Assembly: GCF_009812055.1 (NCBI RefSeq)
Contig: NZ_WQNH01000029.1
Coordinates: 1-64,000 of the forward strand
DNA from: Chelativorans xinjiangensis
GTDB lineage: Bacteria > Pseudomonadota > Alphaproteobacteria > Rhizobiales > Rhizobiaceae
DNA: 64,000 nt
Reading direction: 5' to 3'
Shown here piece by piece: positions 59,112 through 64,000 of this stretch; within the stretch, counting starts at the first letter, position 1, and the number at the start of each line of letters is the position of its first letter. The notes beneath the pieces were generated by a model, which did no database searches, was not told the origin of the DNA, and was given only the letters and a program-made list of their open reading frames with translations. The position numbers were made by a program, and so were the translations under genes.

Positions 59112-59549
59112 CTAGTCCTTACCGGCTGCCGCCGAAGTCAATGCGTTTACGCCGGACAGCGCGACTTCCGCGTCCTCGTCCGGTGTCGCTCCCGCCGCGC
59201 CGATGCCGCCGACGATCTCTCCGCCCACGATAAGCGGAAAGCCGCCATCCACCGGCATTGCTTCAGCCAACGCAAGGATGCGGGGCGTGTGCGCCAGGCT
59301 TTCCTCGAAAACCTTGGTCGGACGCTTGAACGCCACCGCCGAGCGCGCCTTGGCCTCCGCCACGCGGATGCTGCCGAACTGCGTGTCGTCAAGCCTTTCC
59401 AGAAGCACGAGATGCCCGCCGGCATCGACCACCGCAATCACCGACGGAATGCTCTTCGCAAGCGCCGTCTGGCTGGCCGCGTCCGCAATCCGCCGTGCAT
59501 CGGCGAGAGAAAGCGACGCTCCGTAGCCTGGTTGGGTTGCGGTGCTCAC
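59112..59549 (-). CDS. GlcG/HbpS-like (DUF336) protein inside the atp operon
   Basis: A 145-residue protein of the GlcG/HbpS (heme-binding-like) family: SLADARRIADAASQTALAK, VIAVVDAGGHLVLLERLDDTQFGSIRVAEAKARSAVAFKRPT, GGFPLIVGGEIVGGIGAAGATPDED. No signal peptide, so cytosolic. GTG at 59549 is chosen; the open frame upstream runs into atpA. It sits 19 bp after atpA and 9 bp before atpG, so it must be cotranscribed. Some relatives bind heme or cobalamin or act in glycolate or aromatic catabolism. A role with ATP synthase is not known to me. Confidence 0.85.
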   Translation of the reverse strand: MSTATQPGYGASLSLADARRIADAASQTALAKSIPSVIAVVDAGGHLVLLERLDDTQFGSIRVAEAKARSAVAFKRPTKVFEESLAHTPRILALAEAMPVDGGFPLIVGGEIVGGIGAAGATPDEDAEVALSGVNALTSAAAGKD

Positions 59550-59568
59550 GCTTCGCTGCCTTTCAGCC

Positions 59569-61097
<1,529 letters not shown>

Positions 61098-61098
<1 letters not shown>

Positions 61099-61658
61099 CA
61101 GCCGACCTCTTTCAGTGCAAGCTTAAGCGAATTGAGTTTTGTTTTGAGCGATGTGTCGATCTGGCGCGAGCCAAGCTTCACGACAAGGCCGCCGAGCAGC
61201 GAGGGATCGACCGTAACCTTTACGGTAACTTCCTTGCCGGCGACCTGTTTGAGCGCAGCCTTCAGCTCCCGCTCCTGCGCAGCGCTCAGCGCATGCGCCG
61301 AGGCCACCTCGGCAGCCGCCTCGCCGCGCGCCTCGGCCGCCACCTTGCGGAAGCCTTGGATCATCTGCGGCACCGCGAACAGCCGCCGGTTCTTGGCCAC
61401 GACACGCAGGAAATTGCCGACCAGCCCGCCGATCTTCGTCTTGGTGAGAACGGCGTCGACGGCCTTGAACTGCTCATCGGCGGAAAAGACGGGGCTTTTG
61501 ATCAGCCGCTGAAGGTCTTCACTTCCCTCCAGCAAGGCCTCGAAACGGCCGAGGTCTTCTTCGACCTGCGGAATCGCTTTCGATTCCTGCGCCAGTTCGA
61601 ACAGCGAAAGTGCATAGCGTCCCGCCACCCCGGAGATCATCGAGCCAGACTGTGCCAC
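61098..61658 (-). CDS. atpH: ATP synthase delta subunit
   Basis: Peripheral-stalk subunit linking F1 to F0. The 186 residues open [21 protein letters not shown] with the helical OSCP domain and end with the conserved [30 protein letters not shown] at 61658 is preferred, 7 bases after AGAGG; TTG at 61661 is adjacent. First gene of atpHA-X-GDC. F0 genes are not in the window, as usual in alphaproteobacteria. Confidence 0.95.
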
Positions 61659-61880
61659 CAAATGGCCTCTTCCCGCAGCTTGGGGGTCACGAGATTTGAC
61701 GCTGGAGTGCGAGACTCGGGCTAAATCTCTGACCTTGTTGATAGTTTCTCAACCCGAGGGAACGGGCGCCGCCGTCCCCCGGTCGAAAGCCGCTTGCCGT
61801 CTAGCACAGGCTTACGGGACTCGCAACACGCGCGCGCCCAAGGAGTGGCGGCACCTTTGTCGCATGCACGCGGACGCGCG
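61659..61880. other. Upstream region of the atp operon
   Basis: Together with the family 3 repeat this forms the only gene-free stretch above 300 bp (61659-62011). It must hold the atp promoter. On the minus strand a TTGAGA (near 61750) is the best -35 candidate, without a clear -10 at the right distance. No ORF with a ribosome site. Confidence 0.5.
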
Positions 61881-62002
61881 CTAGTGGTGCGATCCTGACA
61901 GATGGTACCCATCTGTCAGGATCGCACACACCACCGGATTAATAGCTTGTGGGCTGACTTTTCCAAACGGATGGGTACCATCTGTTTGGGTCAGACCACT
62001 AG
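61881..62002. repeat. Palindromic intergenic repeat, family 3 copy b (long)
   Basis: A 122-bp element with outer arms CTAGTGGT / ACCACTAG. Inside is a perfect 19-bp stem (61887-61905 / 61909-61927) with a 3-base loop TAC. A second, related half follows (GGATGGGTACCATCTGTTTG). The short relative at 39885 looks like the same element without the middle. It ends 9 bp from the stop of the DUF4345 gene. Confidence 0.8.
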
Positions 62003-62011
62003 GAGGCCCGA

Positions 62012-62407
62012 TCAGCGAACGAAACCGAGCGCGAAAGCCAGCGGCAGCGCGGCCAGCACCAACATGACGAGAAGAGCGATCCAGTTGAAAAGCGTACCGC
62101 CCCTGTCCGACATCATGGAGACGATCCGCCCGAAAGCGGCCAGCGCCCAGGCAATCCCCAACGTCATGTAGATCAGCGGCTGCGCGAACAGGATCGCCGA
62201 CAAGCCGATGCCGACATAAAAGCCGCCCAGCAGGGAACGCGATTCCGACAGCGCCTCGGGATGACGCTCCACGGCGCGCAGCCTCAGCGCCCGCAGGCTG
62301 AGCCGCGGGGCGAACATTGCGACAAGGCCGAGAAGAGCCGTGAAAACGGCAGCCCCCCAAGCCAGCCATTCGCCCTGGCTGTAGGGCCAGGGAAATGCGA
62401 AATCCAT
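62012..62407 (-). CDS. DUF4345-like four-helix membrane protein
   Basis: A 131-residue protein with about four hydrophobic segments (near 12-32, 60-80, 82-100 and 105-128) and the linker LRAVERHPEALSESRSLLGGFYVGIGL. This fits the DUF4345 family as I remember it. Inner membrane, function unknown. It lies 75 bp after priA on the same strand; the repeat downstream separates it from the atp operon. Confidence 0.75.
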   Translation of the reverse strand: MDFAFPWPYSQGEWLAWGAAVFTALLGLVAMFAPRLSLRALRLRAVERHPEALSESRSLLGGFYVGIGLSAILFAQPLIYMTLGIAWALAAFGRIVSMMSDRGGTLFNWIALLVMLVLAALPLAFALGFVR

Positions 62408-62482
62408 TGGATGTGCCCTCCATCTGCGCCTTTGACGCCATAGCCGGTTCGGCCGCCGCCGCCAACATGCCGCAGGTTCCGG

Positions 62483-64000
62483 TTATAGGAAACTCTGCGG
62501 ATCGATATCCACCTGCACCCGCACCGAACCGCGCGGTCGCGGTGCCGCCGCGATTAGCCGGCGCAGATATGCCTGCAGGTCGGCGCGCCGCGGTCCCTGT
62601 ACCAGAAGCCGGAAGCGGTGCCGCCCGGCGACCAGCGCGAGCGGCGCCTCCGCCGGGCCCAGAACCTCGATCTCGCTGGCTGCGGGAGCTGACCGGCGCA
62701 GGGCGCGGGCATGGCTTTCGGCCTCCACCCGCGTGGCGGCACTGACGATCAGCGCTGCAAGCCGGCCGAATGGCGGCAGGCCGGCGCGTTCGCGCTCGGC
62801 GATCTCGCGTTCATAGAAGGTCTCGGCGTCGCCGGAGACCAGCGCCTGCATCACCGGGTGCTCCGGCTGGTAAGTCTGCAGAAGGCCGGTACTCTTCTTG
62901 CCGAAGCGGCCGGCGCGGCCCGTAACCTGGCTCAGGAGTTGGAATGTGCGCTCGGCCGCCCGCGGGTCGCCGTTGGCAAGCCCCAGATCAGCATCCACCA
63001 CGCCGACCAGCGTCATCAACGGAAAATTGTGCCCCTTGGCGACCAGCTGCGTGCCCACCACGATGTCGGCCTCGCCCTCGGCGATGGCCTCCAGCTCCAG
63101 CCGAAGCCGTTTCACCCCGCCCATCAGGTCCGACGACAGGACGATCGTGCGCGCCTCCGGGAAGTGCCGGTCCACTTCCTCCGCGATGCGCTCCACGCCG
63201 GGGCCGCAGGCCGCCAGATGGTCGAGCGTACCGCATTCAGGGCAGGCCTCCGGCTGCTGTTCGTGATAGCCGCAATGGTGGCAGACGAGCTGGCGGCGGA
63301 AGCGGTGCTCCACCAGCCAGCTCGAACAGTTGGGGCACTGGAAGCGGTGCCCGCACACGCGGCAGAGCGTCAGCGGCGCATAGCCTCGGCGGTTGAGGAA
63401 GAGCAGCGCCTGTTCCTTGCGCTCGATAGTCTGCGCCATCGCCTCGATGAGCACCGGCGACAAGAACCCGCCGCGCGCCGGCGGCGCCTTGCGCATGTCG
63501 ACGGCACGAAGCTCCGGCAGCGCCGCATCCGCGAAGCGAGCCGGCAGAAGGATACGCTCGTAGCGCCCCTGGTCGGCGTTCACGCGGCTTTCAAGCGATG
63601 GCGTGGCCGAGGCCAAAACCACGGGAAAATTGCCCAGATGCCCGCGCACCACGCTCATATCGCGGGCGTTGTAGAAAACCCGATCCTCCTGCTTGTAGGC
63701 CGGGTCATGCTCCTCGTCGACGACGATCAGCCCGAGTTCCCGGAACGGCAGGAAGAGCGCCGAGCGTGCGCCTGCCACCACGCGCACCTGCCCTTCGGCC
63801 ACCTGCCGCCACACCCGCTCCCGCTTCCTGGGGGCGATGTCGGAGTGCCATTCGGCCGGCTTGGCACCGAAGCGATCGTGAAAACGCTCCAGAAATGCCT
63901 GCGTCAGCGCGATCTCCGGCAAGAGGATAAGCACCTGCTTCCCCCTATCGAGTGCCGCCGCCACGGCCTCGAAATAAACCTCGGTCTTGCCGGAACCGGT
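62483..64000 (-). CDS. priA: Primosomal protein N' (PriA helicase), 5' end outside the window
   Basis: 3'-to-5' helicase that restarts stalled replication forks. The visible part starts at Walker A TGSGKTEVYFEAV and has the DEEH box VVDEEHDPAYKQED. Next come eight zinc-binding cysteines (CRVCGHRFQCPNCSSW, CHHCGYHEQQ, CPECG), helicase motifs V-VI (DIVVGTQLVAKGHNFP, QVTGRAGRFGK), and the C-terminal domain ending VQVDIDPQSFL. The N-terminal DNA-binding domain lies beyond base 64000. Confidence 0.95.
   Translation of the reverse strand, partial: TGSGKTEVYFEAVAAALDRGKQVLILLPEIALTQAFLERFHDRFGAKPAEWHSDIAPRKRERVWRQVAEGQVRVVAGARSALFLPFRELGLIVVDEEHDPAYKQEDRVFYNARDMSVVRGHLGNFPVVLASATPSLESRVNADQGRYERILLPARFADAALPELRAVDMRKAPPARGGFLSPVLIEAMAQTIERKEQALLFLNRRGYAPLTLCRVCGHRFQCPNCSSWLVEHRFRRQLVCHHCGYHEQQPEACPECGTLDHLAACGPGVERIAEEVDRHFPEARTIVLSSDLMGGVKRLRLELEAIAEGEADIVVGTQLVAKGHNFPLMTLVGVVDADLGLANGDPRAAERTFQLLSQVTGRAGRFGKKSTGLLQTYQPEHPVMQALVSGDAETFYEREIAERERAGLPPFGRLAALIVSAATRVEAESHARALRRSAPAASEIEVLGPAEAPLALVAGRHRFRLLVQGPRRADLQAYLRRLIAAAPRPRGSVRVQVDIDPQSFL

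Overview
The window looks like a chromosomal segment of a high-GC alphaproteobacterium of the order Hyphomicrobiales (Rhizobiales), probably near the Phyllobacteriaceae (Mesorhizobium, Chelativorans, Aquamicrobium). The reasons are GapR and a TrcR-type DUF1013 protein, a split atp operon (atpHAGDC) whose beta subunit has an Ala/Lys/Pro-rich N-terminal extension, a Brucella PrpA-like 4-hydroxyproline epimerase, a DUF6867 gene in the liv operon, and several palindromic intergenic repeats of the kind common in rhizobia. It is mostly housekeeping sequence. I see no phage, transposase, plasmid or CRISPR signature.

Layout. 0-3.7 kb: pyruvate carboxylase. 3.8-9.7 kb: a branched-chain amino acid ABC transporter, livHMGF-DUF6867-livJ, with overlapping genes. 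9.9-13.9 kb: a hydroxyproline degradation cluster (epimerase, FAD dehydrogenase, DHDPS-like deaminase) divergent from a GntR/FCD regulator, with two matching palindromic operators between them. 13.9-18.7 kb: two tandem exported small paralogues, methylmalonate-semialdehyde dehydrogenase and two LysR regulators. 18.7-29 kb: a PPi-type phosphofructokinase, an exported nuclease, TrcR, a phytase-like exported protein behind a Pho-box-like triple repeat, a quinone reductase, an MFS protein, two DUF465 proteins and purEK. 29-36.4 kb: L36, a TPR protein, pyruvate kinase coupled to a DUF1036 protein, N-formylglutamate amidohydrolase, GapR, tRNA-Ala(CGC), YggT and DUF167, and pyrophosphatase.

36.4-48.1 kb: a LemA/TPM group, pyridoxal kinase, carbonic anhydrase, a MarR-controlled efflux pump, an M3 oligopeptidase, a Blh-like MBL-fold protein and TypA/BipA. 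48.1-55.3 kb: cytochrome c maturation genes ccmABCDG, broken by a G-rich palindromic repeat between ccmA and ccmB, then aconitase. 55.4-64 kb: Cu/Zn superoxide dismutase, the F1 part of ATP synthase with a GlcG/HbpS-like gene inserted between atpA and atpG, a DUF4345 protein, and a PriA helicase gene cut by the window end.

Many genes serve central carbon metabolism: pyruvate carboxylase, pyruvate kinase, PPi-PFK, aconitase and pyrophosphatase. Others take in and degrade amino acids (liv, hydroxyproline, mmsA). The least ordinary signals are the palindromic repeats that abut or supply gene stop codons, the Pho-box/phytase-like pair, the extra gene inside the atp operon, and the exported small paralogue pair.
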